Virus record (IMG/VR): IMGVR_UViG_3300026518_000009
Span: 1 to 64,000 of that record
Strand: one strand, 5' to 3'
Length of the DNA: 64,000 nucleotides
Source: a virus
The notes under the pieces were generated by a model that saw only the letters and a program-made list of their open reading frames with translations, had not been told where the DNA came from and made no database searches. The position numbers and the translations under genes were made by a program. Below, one piece after another: positions 1 through 10,375 of the stretch; positions within the stretch are counted from its first letter, which is position 1; each line of letters opens with the position of its first letter.

Positions 1-1062
1 AGGTTTAGGAATATTGTTAATAATACCGCTGGTACTTGGTATACGCTGTATGGAAATAACAATGCTAATAGTACAGGAGTTGATTGGTCAGCCCAAAACC
101 TAACCCTTGCAGGTTCAATAACAGGGGCTACTTCAATCACTACTGGTTCAATCACCCCAACAAACCTATCAACAGGCTATCTACCTTATATGAATGGAAG
201 TTTGGTTAATAGTCCTGTTTATACCAATGGAGAATTTGTTAGTATAGGCACTTCAATTCAAATAAAAGGGGGAATGACGAGTACTCTTCCTGTTTTATCT
301 GTGTTTGGTACTTCCATTACCTTTGCTAAATATGCTGATTCTACAAGTTGTAATAATTTTCAAATAGTTAAAGGTAGGGGTACATTAACATCTCCTGTTG
401 CATCTAACTCAGGAGATTATTTAGGTACTTTTTCTTTTGCTGGTATTACTACTGCTCTAAGCTCTTCTATTGGAGCTGCAATTTACTCTTATCAAACGGG
501 AGATGCAACAAATACACAAGTACCAGCAGATTTTAGATTTTTTACTTCTGATGGAACAACTTTTGGTGAAGTTATGAGGATGACTTCCGATAAAAAAGTA
601 TTTATCGACTATACCTCCGACCCAACATCAGGAAATAAATTGGCTGTTAATGGTAATGGGTATTTTAATGGAAATCTAACCCTTGCAGGTTCAATCACGT
701 GGTCACATACAATGTCTACAACTGATGTTGGAAGATTTGCATATTCAGGGGCTAGTTCAAATGTTTTATATTCTGGGGGTATTGGAGGTTTTGGGATAAA
801 TAACCAAGCAGATTCAGTACGAATAGTTCAGGTAACTGATGATGGTAACGTCTTTATCGGCTACACTTCCGACCCTACAAGCGGAAACAAACTTGCCGTT
901 AACGGTAACGGATACTTTGCGGGTTCTTTGACGGCAACAGGTGAAGTAACAGTTGGTCCTCATACAGATGGAACAACAGAAGTTGCATCTAATGTGTTAT
1001 ATGGGACAACAGATCCTCCCACTGGTACTTTTAAAGAAGGAACAATTTATATAAAATATTAA
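1..1062 (+). CDS. Tail fibre protein, C-terminal part (5' end outside window)
   Basis: The frame is open from base 1 with no start needed, so this is the last 353 residues of a longer protein; the ATG at 190 is internal. The sequence is Gly/Ser/Thr/Asn-rich and beta-prone, as in receptor-binding fibres. A module beginning VFI(D/G)YTSDPTSGNKLAVNG occurs at residues about 200 and 284, spaced 84 residues apart, and a shorter LTLAGSIT motif recurs. A 20-base stretch is identical at 100-119 and 676-695. Base composition is less AT-rich than the rest of the window, suggesting that adsorption modules have been exchanged. The C-terminus is GTFKEGTIYIKY. A fibre role is inferred from composition, repeats and place in the tail block; no enzyme motif is visible. 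Confidence 0.7.
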   Translation, partial: RFRNIVNNTAGTWYTLYGNNNANSTGVDWSAQNLTLAGSITGATSITTGSITPTNLSTGYLPYMNGSLVNSPVYTNGEFVSIGTSIQIKGGMTSTLPVLSVFGTSITFAKYADSTSCNNFQIVKGRGTLTSPVASNSGDYLGTFSFAGITTALSSSIGAAIYSYQTGDATNTQVPADFRFFTSDGTTFGEVMRMTSDKKVFIDYTSDPTSGNKLAVNGNGYFNGNLTLAGSITWSHTMSTTDVGRFAYSGASSNVLYSGGIGGFGINNQADSVRIVQVTDDGNVFIGYTSDPTSGNKLAVNGNGYFAGSLTATGEVTVGPHTDGTTEVASNVLYGTTDPPTGTFKEGTIYIKY

Positions 1063-1064
1063 TA

Positions 1065-3110
1065 ATGGATGCTAACTATAATACATTAGATAATATTCCC
1101 CCCATATTTGATACTGAATATTGGGTTAAACAAAAATTGTTATATCTGACCAAGAACTCTACTGATTTTGATAATAATAAAATAGTTGGCATAACAAAGA
1201 ATAGTTCAACAGAAGGGCAATATCCAGGTGCATTAGTTACTAAAGTATATTCCTATGATGATATTAATAATGCTATAACTAATACTCCGGTATTAACATT
1301 AATTATGGATGAAACAAGTAGTTATATTACATCACAATCAAGTGGGGCATCTGTAACATTTAATAATGGAAATAATCCTAAAATAAAAAGGTTAACAACA
1401 CTTAATTTTTTAGTAGCAAGTATAGCGTTAAAATCAGGTTCTACTGCATTACCAAATCAAATAGGAAATGTAACTGATGATTTTTTATTAATATTTAATT
1501 TAATAGGGTGGGATAATGCTAATAATGATACAGTAGATATAAATTATACAACTGGTGGTACAGTTACTGCCGGAGCAAGTTCTGATTATGATATTGATAT
1601 TATTGACTCTAATCATTTTGTTGTAGCAACATCTGCATTAGCTGGTTTAGTTCAAATATATGAAATAAATAGTACATTTGATGGTATAACATTATTAACA
1701 CAATTATCTAATACCGATAGTACACAAAGAAGTACAGTAAACACAATCAAAGTAATAGATAGTTCTCATTTTATGGTTAGTAGGTTTATTCCTACAACTA
1801 ATGTTTCTGAACTTATTGTATATTCATTTGACACCTCATATAATATAACTGAATTAAAAAGGATAACGTTAGCAAGTGGAACAGCATTAAGGGATTTTAC
1901 ATTTGAAATAGATACTGACAATAAATACGGGGTTATATTTGGATATGACCCGGGTGCACCATCCGGGCATGCTAATATTTATAGTGGATATATTTCATAT
2001 AATAGTGATTTTTCTACAGTTAATGCATCTATACAAGAAGACCCATATTTAACTGATGGAATGAATGTTGACATATATTCATTTAATACACAGCCGGAGA
2101 TAAAACCTATATCTAATAATTATTTCTTAGTTACAACAGGCAATGGGGCGTCTATAAATTATTATCTATATAAGCAGGCCACTAATTATCCAGAATTAAT
2201 ATTAAGAAGTGGTTGGGCAACAGATGATAAGCGTAATATAACATCTATATCTAATCTGATTATTAATAAAAATATATTTATATCAAGTTGGGCAGACAGT
2301 TCATCATCTTCTGTTTGGGGGAGGATGAGTACGTTTCATGTATATGACAGGACACAACTTAATCAAAGTATTAATATGAGTGTTTATAGCAATGGTGCAT
2401 GGCAACAGGGAATACGTGGATGGATATATGAAGATGGTGGATGGAGATTAATGAAAAAAGCTGATGTATATACAAATTCAACATTAAATAATCCATTTAT
2501 TGAAAGTTATGAATTTGCTCAACCAAGTATTACATCAGTAGTATGGGGAAGTGATACTTCTACTGTAGATGTAATTATATCTTGTAGTAAAGCATGGACG
2601 GTGTCATATATGCCAAGTTGGATAACATATCAGGTTGGCATTATGCTTACTAATTATGATGCAAACCCACCAACTAAAGTATTTGAAGATTATACAAGTT
2701 TAGGAACGTTTGGTACGGGTTATATATTAAGGTTAACTCCAAGTAGTACTACAAGTGAAAGGTCTGATAATATAACTATTGCTATTGATGGTGCTGATAT
2801 ATTAACAATTCCGGTTAGTCAAGGTGTAGCCCAGTCAGACCCAACAATATCAATGAGCAATTCCGCATTTAGTGTAGTATCTCATGATGAAACGGTAACA
2901 TTAAACAGTGTTGATGTTCCATTTGATATTACGCCCTCTGCAACACAGACAAATGTGAAGTTTACATTATATAAAGATGGAACAGCATTAGATAATCAGG
3001 TAATTATTGAAGGTACTTTAGAGCAAAATACTAAATATTCAAATTCATTTACTTTAGCAAATGCTGCAACATATAATGAAACATATGAAATTAAAGTTGA
3101 ATTAATATAA
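1065..3110 (+). CDS. Tail/adsorption protein with C-terminal BACON-like domain
   Basis: A 681-aa protein starting two bases after the fibre stop. Residues about 150-330 contain recurring strands of the type IDSxHFxV, which suggests a beta-propeller or similar repeat fold. Residues about 475-590 resemble a BACON domain: an aromatic strand with WTVSYMPSWI, a later RSDNITIAI strand and a closing IPVSQG. BACON domains are typical of Bacteroidales glycan-binding proteins and occur in the p-crAssphage tail region. About 95 residues that look immunoglobulin-like follow. The likely role is binding of surface or mucin glycans during adsorption. The BACON call is by eye and a profile search would settle it; the propeller idea is weaker. 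Confidence 0.62.
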   Translation: MDANYNTLDNIPPIFDTEYWVKQKLLYLTKNSTDFDNNKIVGITKNSSTEGQYPGALVTKVYSYDDINNAITNTPVLTLIMDETSSYITSQSSGASVTFNNGNNPKIKRLTTLNFLVASIALKSGSTALPNQIGNVTDDFLLIFNLIGWDNANNDTVDINYTTGGTVTAGASSDYDIDIIDSNHFVVATSALAGLVQIYEINSTFDGITLLTQLSNTDSTQRSTVNTIKVIDSSHFMVSRFIPTTNVSELIVYSFDTSYNITELKRITLASGTALRDFTFEIDTDNKYGVIFGYDPGAPSGHANIYSGYISYNSDFSTVNASIQEDPYLTDGMNVDIYSFNTQPEIKPISNNYFLVTTGNGASINYYLYKQATNYPELILRSGWATDDKRNITSISNLIINKNIFISSWADSSSSSVWGRMSTFHVYDRTQLNQSINMSVYSNGAWQQGIRGWIYEDGGWRLMKKADVYTNSTLNNPFIESYEFAQPSITSVVWGSDTSTVDVIISCSKAWTVSYMPSWITYQVGIMLTNYDANPPTKVFEDYTSLGTFGTGYILRLTPSSTTSERSDNITIAIDGADILTIPVSQGVAQSDPTISMSNSAFSVVSHDETVTLNSVDVPFDITPSATQTNVKFTLYKDGTALDNQVIIEGTLEQNTKYSNSFTLANAATYNETYEIKVELI

Positions 3111-3116
3111 GCAATT

Positions 3117-3515
3117 ATGATTTTAGTATTAATAATTATTATTTTATTATTTATAGCATTATGGAATGCTTATGTAATACTTTGGAGAACAGATATAAAT
3201 AATGATAAAAAGTATTCTAAAATATGGCATGGTATTGGACTTATTATAAGAGTACTTATTATGATTATTCCATTTTTCTTTATTAATTCAATAATAGAAG
3301 ATATTAAATGGTTATTAGTATCTATTTCTATTGGAGGAATTGCTTATGATTTCATTATTAATGCAATTAGATACTATTATACTAAACAGCCTCCATTATG
3401 GTATGTTGATAATAAGGGTTGGAATAAATTCTTTTTAAAGTTTTTATCTGCTAAACTATATTGGATATTAAGAGGAATATTTGTATTAACAACAATTATA
3501 ATATTATTTATATAA
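3117..3515 (+). CDS. Four-helix membrane protein
   Basis: A 132-aa protein with about four hydrophobic segments (residues 2-24, 37-57, 63-85, 112-131) and basic loops. It begins six bases after the BACON-protein stop and lies between tail adsorption and muzzle genes. I do not recognise the family. Small multi-spanning proteins here could be holins or act at the membrane during DNA entry, but no lysozyme or amidase is visible in this window to support a lysis cassette. Confidence 0.6.
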   Translation: MILVLIIIILLFIALWNAYVILWRTDINNDKKYSKIWHGIGLIIRVLIMIIPFFFINSIIEDIKWLLVSISIGGIAYDFIINAIRYYYTKQPPLWYVDNKGWNKFFLKFLSAKLYWILRGIFVLTTIIILFI

Positions 3516-3554
3516 ACAATTAAACAAATTATTAACAATTAAAAATTTTAAATT

Positions 3555-3785
3555 ATGTGGTATATTATTTTATTTGTAATAGGTCTTTTGTTAGGATTTA
3601 TTACTACATTATTATTTTCAAAAAAAATAAAACGTATTGAAAATGATATTAAAGAAGATATTACTAATATTCATAATCATATTAGTAATATTGATAATAA
3701 AATCGAAACTGTGATTACTAAAGCTAGTAAAGATGTAGATAAATTTAATGGTGGAGGTTCACCTAAAACAGATAGGAAGCAATAA
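3555..3785 (+). CDS. Small membrane-anchored coiled-coil protein
   Basis: A 76-aa protein: one N-terminal membrane helix (residues 2-20) followed by SKKIKRI, a coiled-coil stretch (residues 25-62) rich in I/N/D heptads, and a polar tail GGGSPKTDRKQ. This layout is common for phage lysis accessory or membrane-tethered proteins, but no family is recognised. It sits with the preceding four-helix membrane protein, so the two may work as a pair. Confidence 0.55.
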   Translation: MWYIILFVIGLLLGFITTLLFSKKIKRIENDIKEDITNIHNHISNIDNKIETVITKASKDVDKFNGGGSPKTDRKQ

Positions 3786-3823
3786 TAAAATTAAATAATT
3801 TTTATAAACTAAATTTTAAAGTA

Positions 3824-4300
3824 ATGAAAAATAAGGATTTGTATGTAGCATTAAATAATGTTGCAGTATTAAAAGGGTTAACTGGAGCTAAATTTCTTAT
3901 TGCACTTAAAAAAGCTAGAAGAGATATGCAAAATGAAGTTGATATTATTGAATCTTTAAAAACTGATAATGATAAATATAATGAGTTTTTAAAAGAGCAG
4001 ACTGAACTTCAAGAAAAATATAGTGTAATAGAAAATGGTAAACCTAAGACAGAAACTATTTTTGATGATAATAAGCAGCCTATAGGAAAAAAATATATTA
4101 TTAAAGAGGATAAAATAGATGAATTTAATACTAAATATAATAAATTAACTAAAAAGTATGAGCATGTATTAGATGATTATATTTCAGCATTAGAATTAGA
4201 TACTAAATATAATAAGATAAAACTTGCTAGCAGATATTTACCTGATAATATATCTTTTGAACAATACGAAATAGTTGATTTATTTCTTGACATTGTATAA
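3824..4300 (+). CDS. Coiled-coil protein of unknown function
   Basis: A 158-aa, mostly helical and highly charged protein. Residues 1-60 and 90-130 look like coiled coil and a short variable insert (FDDNKQPIGKK) lies between them. No catalytic motif or membrane helix is visible. It precedes the muzzle-like gene and a host-type promoter overlaps its end. Its place in the tail block suggests an assembly factor or small structural protein; I cannot name a family. Confidence 0.6.
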   Translation: MKNKDLYVALNNVAVLKGLTGAKFLIALKKARRDMQNEVDIIESLKTDNDKYNEFLKEQTELQEKYSVIENGKPKTETIFDDNKQPIGKKYIIKEDKIDEFNTKYNKLTKKYEHVLDDYISALELDTKYNKIKLASRYLPDNISFEQYEIVDLFLDIV

Positions 4301-4317
4301 TATTTTAAGTATATTTG
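4287..4317 (+). promoter_or_regulatory. Bacteroidales-type promoter before the muzzle-like gene
   Basis: TTG at 4287-4289, 20 bases, then TATATTTG at 4310-4317 matches the Bacteroidales primary-sigma consensus (TTG, 19-21 bases, TAnnTTTG). It overlaps the end of the coiled-coil gene; the predicted start near 4324 gives a leader of about 22 bases to the ATG at 4346. It would drive the muzzle-cargo-polymerase operon with host RNA polymerase. Confidence 0.6.
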
Positions 4318-4345
4318 CTTATTAATTTTTAAATTATAATAATTA

Positions 4346-7300
4346 ATGAAACCAGTAAAAGGACAAAATAGAGATAGAGATTTTATTACCAATATACCTG
4401 ATACTATATCAGATGGCAAAAACTTTATTATTACAGATTTATTTAGTACAATAACATCTGAAAAAGGTAATATAATATTACATTCTGTTACTGGTTTCAT
4501 TAATGGAATTATATCAACTAGTGATTCAATAGTTATCTTTAGTATAGATGGTGAATTTAGTGAAATTGGAATATATAAAGATGATAAATATACTATAATA
4601 TTAAAAACAAAATATTTATCATTTGATATTAATCACCCAATAAGTGGAGAATATTATTATAATGAAAATAAAGAATTAATAATATTTTTTTATGATGATA
4701 TTAATACTTCTAAAATAATTAATATTAATAGTTTACCGTTTGAAATAGATACTAATTATGAGTTATATGATAGTAAAAAAATAAAACTATTAGAACAATT
4801 TATACCATTTAAACAACCTATTTATAAATTAATTGGAGTATATGATAATGATGGTAATCTTCCTCAAGGAGTATATTATGTATCAATTCAATATAGATTA
4901 ATAGATGGTACATATACTAATTCAACAGATTTATCAAATCCAATATTTGTTGTTAAAGAAAGTAGTGGAGAAGAATGGGAAAATTATGCTGCATATTATG
5001 AAAATATAAATACTAATAAATCTATTAATTTAGCAATAGATAATATTGATAATTTATTTTTGCAATATAGAGTAAATATTATATACAAATCATATACTGA
5101 AACATTAGCATACGTTAGTGATGATTATAACATAGATAGTTTAGCTAAAATAACAATATCTTCATTAGATAAATATAAACAAGTAAATATATCCGATATT
5201 TTAATACGAAGCATGTCTTTTTTACATATCGGTACTTCAACAGCAATTGATAATAGATTATACATTGCTAACTTAACTACAAATAATCTTATTAAATATC
5301 AAAAATATGCTAACAATATTACTATAGATTGGGTATTTAATAATCAAGTATCTATGGATGGTATTAAAGGTAGTTATAAAGATAGTGTAGTTATATTCAA
5401 TAGTCGTGGATTTATGCCAGGTGAAATATATGCTTTTTATATTAGATTTATAAATACAAATAATAATAAAACTAGTCAGGTATTTCATATAGCTGGAAGA
5501 AATCCAGATACTGGTGAAACCGATTTAAGTACTAATGTAGATGCTTTAGCAATATATCCTAATGCTAAGAAATTTCAAATTGAAAATACTTGTAGTATTA
5601 TTGACAGCACTAATGGTATTGGTAAAATGGGGTATTGGGAAAATGAAGATGAATTATATCCTAATGCTGATTTGGATAAAGATGGAGATTTTGATGGTTC
5701 TATAGATTATAATGGCATAGCAATTACAAATGGTAGAAATTTACATGGAACTCCTGTTAAACATCATAAATTTCCTACGTTAAATTATTTAGTAAATTCT
5801 TTATCTAATAAAAAAATAATATCAGATTTAGAAGATGTTGCTAATGGTAGTTATATAAGGTTTTATAATCCTATTACAGTATATAATGACATAGATACTA
5901 GAACAGAGGCAATAGCTAATTTTGAAATAGCTTCATTTATTGGTACAACTTATAATAATAAATGGATAAATACTACTAAAAATTCATTAAGTCTTACCAT
6001 TAATTATGATTTATCTGTAAATGCTAGTACATTTAATGTTCCTGAAGATGAAACTACAAGTACAACTACATGTACTATATATTTAAGATTAAATATTTAT
6101 AAAATTAATACTGATGGAACTACTACATTAATTATTGGAAACGATAATAGTACTAGTGAAGTAAATACTGTAGAATTAAAAGGAATAATTAATGAAGTTA
6201 TAAATGCTAATGAGGGAATATATATAGATGGATATGGAAATTGTTCTAATGGATTAGTTGCTAATTTTGGTGGAAGTGTATATTGTGGATTTGGATTAAC
6301 TTCAGAAGTTGAAGGAAGTATATTTGGTAGAATTCTTGGAATTAAATTGAGTAATATACATATTCCTGATTATATAAAAACAGAATATGATAGTTTTGAA
6401 ATATTATATTCTGAAAGAAATACTAGTAATATGAGTGTATTAGGTTCATCAATACTTCCTAATAATACTGATATTAATGGTAATTATGTATATAATAAGT
6501 TTTATAATTTTGATTTATTAAATAGTAAACTTTCATTAAATCCTAGTCATATAATATTTGATTATATTTATGAAGATGGAACTGATAATACATCAACAAA
6601 AACTGTAATTGATAAAGATATAAATATAATACCAATATCAAATTATATATATCCTATTAAAAAAGCTAAATATATATTAAATAATATTAGTTATAGTAAT
6701 CCTTCAAATAAGTATGGAGGAGAACATATATATTTAGAATATAAAGATACTAAAGTTCCATTAGGAATTACTGATTCTACAATATATCAATATTTAATGG
6801 GTACTTTATATTCATTTAAATCTAGTGTATATAAAAACTTTAGTAAAACTACTTTAGTTAGAACTGGAATGATAATAAATATTGATGATACTATAGATTC
6901 TAATAATAATTGTAATACTGATACTATATATGGTGGAGATACATTTCTTAGCTTACATGGAATAACTGCTTTTGGAGATGCTAAAAATCCTTTAGCAAAA
7001 GATTTTAAAGTAATATATTATTTAATTCCTGAATATGGAATAGCTAATATAGGATTAAGATATAAAGATAATAAAGTTTACAATATATTTTATCCAAAAT
7101 ATAATCTTATTAATAATATAAATGCTAAGGGAAATGTATTTATAGGTGATGTTAATACAGCAGATATAAGTGGTAATAATTATATAGGTGCTTCTACTAG
7201 TCAGTATGATAGTTTATTTACTAGTATAGTTAAAGCTTTAGATCAATATAAAAATATTGATTTTAGGCCATATAATATTACTGAATATTATGGATATAAT

Positions 7301-8563
7301 AAATTATGGAATTCACTAAATGATTTACAACCATTTATAGTATTTGATATTAATAATAATTTTATTGATAAATTTCCATATACAATATATAGAACATTAC
7401 CTATATCTACAGAAAATAATAAAATAAACTGGAGAACAATATTACCTAATGAATATGTAACAAGCGTATCAGATAGAAAAGAAATAGTTAATTTAGATAA
7501 TAATGGAAAAGATTTATTAGTTGAACATAGATATGGTTTATTTGTATATCAATTTGTAAATCAACTAAATATTGATAATAATGTTGTAAGTGGATTAGGT
7601 GATTCTGATATATTTAATAGAAAATCATTAGAAGCAATACCAAATGGTAAAGGATATGTAGGATGTCAAAGTAAATTTGCTAGTATAAAAACTAAATTTG
7701 GTAACATTATTATAGATAGAGAACAAGGTAAGATATTCATATATAATGATACTATTGATGAAATAAGTAGATATGGAATGCGTAAATTCTTTATTAACAA
7801 TTTACAATATACTAATAATAATATAGATAATCCTTTTGCAAATGATGGAATTTATACTGCTTGGGATGAAGAATATGAAAGAGTTATAGTTACTAAAAAA
7901 TCATCTGATAATAATGAATTTAGTATAGATTATTATCCTTCTATAAAAGCATGGGGATTTTTTCATAGTTTCATTCCTAACTTCATGATTAATAATAGAA
8001 AAAGTTTATATGCAATTGATTATAATACTTTATCAAAAATGAATGTTGGAGATGCTGGAAAATTCTATACTGTCTATAATTCTGCACAAACAATAAATAC
8101 ATATACATCTTATGTAGATATTATATTTACTAAAGCTAGTGTAATAAATAAAAGATTTAAATCAATATTATGGAATAGTATAGTTACTACTAATAATGGA
8201 AGTATTGATAATACTAAAACATTTGATTATATTACTATATTTAATAAAAATAAACATAGTAATATGATACAATTAATAAATAAAACATTTGGTTCAGGTA
8301 ATGTAAGATTAACTGGAGGATTATGGAAATTCAATTCATTTAGAGATGTATTATATACTAAAAATATTGAAATAGTAAATAGAAATAATATAGATGAATT
8401 ATTACTTAAAACTCTTTCTGATAATCAAATATTTAGTGATTGGTATAAACATTCATTATTCATTGATGATTATATTATAGTAAGGTTTGAATTTGGTAAT
8501 TATAATTCTAATTCAATAAAAGTTACAGATATATTTATTAACTCAGATAAAATGCAAAGATAA
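4346..8563 (+). CDS. Muzzle-like tail protein (distal tail/stabilisation protein)
   Basis: A 1405-aa, beta-rich, Asn/Ile/Tyr-rich protein with no enzyme motif. Size and position directly before the cargo-like and virion RNA polymerase genes match the muzzle protein of phiCrAss001, called a P22 gp10-like stabilisation protein in earlier crAss-like annotations; it forms the distal tail. Residues about 442-453 (DLDKDGDFDGSI) read like an Asp-rich calcium-binding loop. Its stop overlaps the next start by one base (TAATG), so the two are translationally linked. The assignment is mainly by synteny and size; a structure prediction against the phiCrAss001 tail would test it. Confidence 0.6.
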   Translation: MKPVKGQNRDRDFITNIPDTISDGKNFIITDLFSTITSEKGNIILHSVTGFINGIISTSDSIVIFSIDGEFSEIGIYKDDKYTIILKTKYLSFDINHPISGEYYYNENKELIIFFYDDINTSKIININSLPFEIDTNYELYDSKKIKLLEQFIPFKQPIYKLIGVYDNDGNLPQGVYYVSIQYRLIDGTYTNSTDLSNPIFVVKESSGEEWENYAAYYENINTNKSINLAIDNIDNLFLQYRVNIIYKSYTETLAYVSDDYNIDSLAKITISSLDKYKQVNISDILIRSMSFLHIGTSTAIDNRLYIANLTTNNLIKYQKYANNITIDWVFNNQVSMDGIKGSYKDSVVIFNSRGFMPGEIYAFYIRFINTNNNKTSQVFHIAGRNPDTGETDLSTNVDALAIYPNAKKFQIENTCSIIDSTNGIGKMGYWENEDELYPNADLDKDGDFDGSIDYNGIAITNGRNLHGTPVKHHKFPTLNYLVNSLSNKKIISDLEDVANGSYIRFYNPITVYNDIDTRTEAIANFEIASFIGTTYNNKWINTTKNSLSLTINYDLSVNASTFNVPEDETTSTTTCTIYLRLNIYKINTDGTTTLIIGNDNSTSEVNTVELKGIINEVINANEGIYIDGYGNCSNGLVANFGGSVYCGFGLTSEVEGSIFGRILGIKLSNIHIPDYIKTEYDSFEILYSERNTSNMSVLGSSILPNNTDINGNYVYNKFYNFDLLNSKLSLNPSHIIFDYIYEDGTDNTSTKTVIDKDINIIPISNYIYPIKKAKYILNNISYSNPSNKYGGEHIYLEYKDTKVPLGITDSTIYQYLMGTLYSFKSSVYKNFSKTTLVRTGMIINIDDTIDSNNNCNTDTIYGGDTFLSLHGITAFGDAKNPLAKDFKVIYYLIPEYGIANIGLRYKDNKVYNIFYPKYNLINNINAKGNVFIGDVNTADISGNNYIGASTSQYDSLFTSIVKALDQYKNIDFRPYNITEYYGYNKLWNSLNDLQPFIVFDINNNFIDKFPYTIYRTLPISTENNKINWRTILPNEYVTSVSDRKEIVNLDNNGKDLLVEHRYGLFVYQFVNQLNIDNNVVSGLGDSDIFNRKSLEAIPNGKGYVGCQSKFASIKTKFGNIIIDREQGKIFIYNDTIDEISRYGMRKFFINNLQYTNNNIDNPFANDGIYTAWDEEYERVIVTKKSSDNNEFSIDYYPSIKAWGFFHSFIPNFMINNRKSLYAIDYNTLSKMNVGDAGKFYTVYNSAQTINTYTSYVDIIFTKASVINKRFKSILWNSIVTTNNGSIDNTKTFDYITIFNKNKHSNMIQLINKTFGSGNVRLTGGLWKFNSFRDVLYTKNIEIVNRNNIDELLLKTLSDNQIFSDWYKHSLFIDDYIIVRFEFGNYNSNSIKVTDIFINSDKMQR

Positions 8564-10365
8564 TGATATATTCTAATTATAAAGGAAAAAATATAGAAAC
8601 ATATAGTACTGGTGGAATAATAGGTTCTACTTTAAGTGGCATTGGTAGTGGTGCTGGAATAGGAGCATCATTTGGACCTGAAGGAGCATTAATTGGTGCT
8701 GGTGTAGGTTTAATTGGAGGATTAGTAGAAGGATTAGTTAAAAATAGTGCTGAAAAAAAACAAGAAGAAGAAAGAGCTCGTAATGAATATGTTACTAGAG
8801 AACAAGCTAGAGCATTAGATGATGCAAATAGACTTAATAATTATTATACAAATGGTTATGATCAAGAAACTTTATATAATAAGGGTGGTATGATTAAAAA
8901 AGAACATAAAGGTAAATTTACAAGATGGGCTAAAGAACATCATATGACTTTAGCTGAAGCTACTAAAAAAGTATTAGCTAATAGAAATAAATATAGTCCT
9001 AGTGTAATTAAAATGGCTATATTTGCTAGAAACTTTGGTGGATATAATAATGGTGGAGAGATACCAACTATAAATACTAAATCTAATACTCATAAAATTG
9101 GAGATGGTATTCAAGTAACTGGAAATACTAATAAAGATAAAATTAAAGCCACAGTAGATGGAACTCCAGTTAAATTAGATAATAAAGAAATTGTTGTTCA
9201 ATATCATGGCAATCCAGTTGTTATATCTGATGATTTAGGCGAAGCTGATAAATATAGAGCAGAATTAAAAGCTGGTGGTAATCCTAAAAGAATAGCTGAT
9301 AAATATGCTATTAGAGCAATAATGTTAGAGCATAATAATAATAATCATTTAGCTGATGGTGGAATACCTATTGGAAATGATTTATATATAGATGGTACTG
9401 GAAAAATACATCATAAATATGAATATGTAACATTAACTAATCCTGAATATTATAATAGTTCTAATTATATAGGAGATAATACAAATATTATTCCTACTAC
9501 AAAAAATAACACTTTAACAAATAATAATTTAAATACTAATTATATTCCAATTGCTACTAAAACATTTGCTAATACTGTTAATAATCTTAATTATCCAACA
9601 GTAGAATCATTGAATATACCAACTAGAAATATAACTGGTAATATAAATAGAATTGGAAGTAATGATTTAAAATTAACGCCATTTAATTTTGGTGATGATA
9701 ATAATGGTAAGAATAGTTCTAATTCATTAAATATTACTGGACTTGCTCAAGGTGCTTCTGCATTAGGTAGTATTATTAGTAATATATCTGCTAATTCTAA
9801 ATTACAACATCTTAATATTCCTAGACCATATCTACCTCAATATGTCAATAGAAATATAAATGTAGATGCTCCTATTTTTGAACATCAAATTCATAGTTTA
9901 AATAGTGCCATTGGAAATCTTAGTGATAATGTATTAAATAATACTTCTAATTCTAATGTTGCATTAGCTAGATTAGGTTCATTAACTGATAAAAAAATAA
10001 GTGCTGAAAACAATATTTATTCTAACCAATTAGCTGATAGAAATAGAATTGAAAATGAGAATATTGCTCAACAAAATAGATTTAATCTAATTAATGCTAA
10101 TTTAATGAATAATTATAATAATCAACAATATCAAGCTAATATTGGTAAAATTCAATCAGATTTAGCATTAAGTGGAAGTACACTTGCAACAATTAATGGT
10201 CTTGTAAATAATATGAAACGTGATAAATATCAAAATGAATATTTACAAGCTATTGCAAAACAAGTAGGATTTAATCCTAATGGTAATTTTGACATTAATA
10301 ATTTAACTAGTATGCAGCAAGCACAGTTAACAAAATTATTAAGACAAGCTGGATTAACAAATTAA
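8563..10365 (+). CDS. Virion cargo-like protein with Gly-rich hydrophobic segment
   Basis: A 600-aa protein. Residues 17-60 are a Gly/Ala/Ile-rich hydrophobic stretch broken by GPEG, like a helical hairpin able to enter a membrane. A charged helix follows, then residues about 110-165 carry a basic module, HKGKFTRWAKEHHMTLAEAT, continuing to VIKMAIFARNFGG, which I believe recurs in crAss-like phage proteins. The rest is Asn-rich, with a helical tail. In phiCrAss001, cargo proteins encoded between muzzle and RNA polymerase are packed in the virion and ejected; position and the membrane-active segment fit that. No peptidoglycan-cleaving motif is evident. Confidence 0.58.
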   Translation: MIYSNYKGKNIETYSTGGIIGSTLSGIGSGAGIGASFGPEGALIGAGVGLIGGLVEGLVKNSAEKKQEEERARNEYVTREQARALDDANRLNNYYTNGYDQETLYNKGGMIKKEHKGKFTRWAKEHHMTLAEATKKVLANRNKYSPSVIKMAIFARNFGGYNNGGEIPTINTKSNTHKIGDGIQVTGNTNKDKIKATVDGTPVKLDNKEIVVQYHGNPVVISDDLGEADKYRAELKAGGNPKRIADKYAIRAIMLEHNNNNHLADGGIPIGNDLYIDGTGKIHHKYEYVTLTNPEYYNSSNYIGDNTNIIPTTKNNTLTNNNLNTNYIPIATKTFANTVNNLNYPTVESLNIPTRNITGNINRIGSNDLKLTPFNFGDDNNGKNSSNSLNITGLAQGASALGSIISNISANSKLQHLNIPRPYLPQYVNRNINVDAPIFEHQIHSLNSAIGNLSDNVLNNTSNSNVALARLGSLTDKKISAENNIYSNQLADRNRIENENIAQQNRFNLINANLMNNYNNQQYQANIGKIQSDLALSGSTLATINGLVNNMKRDKYQNEYLQAIAKQVGFNPNGNFDINNLTSMQQAQLTKLLRQAGLTN

Positions 10366-10375
10366 ATATAATATT

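Noticed and set aside
190-1062. Fibre gene starting at ATG 190
   Set aside because: The frame is open back to base 1 with fibre-like sequence, so the gene is truncated by the window edge.
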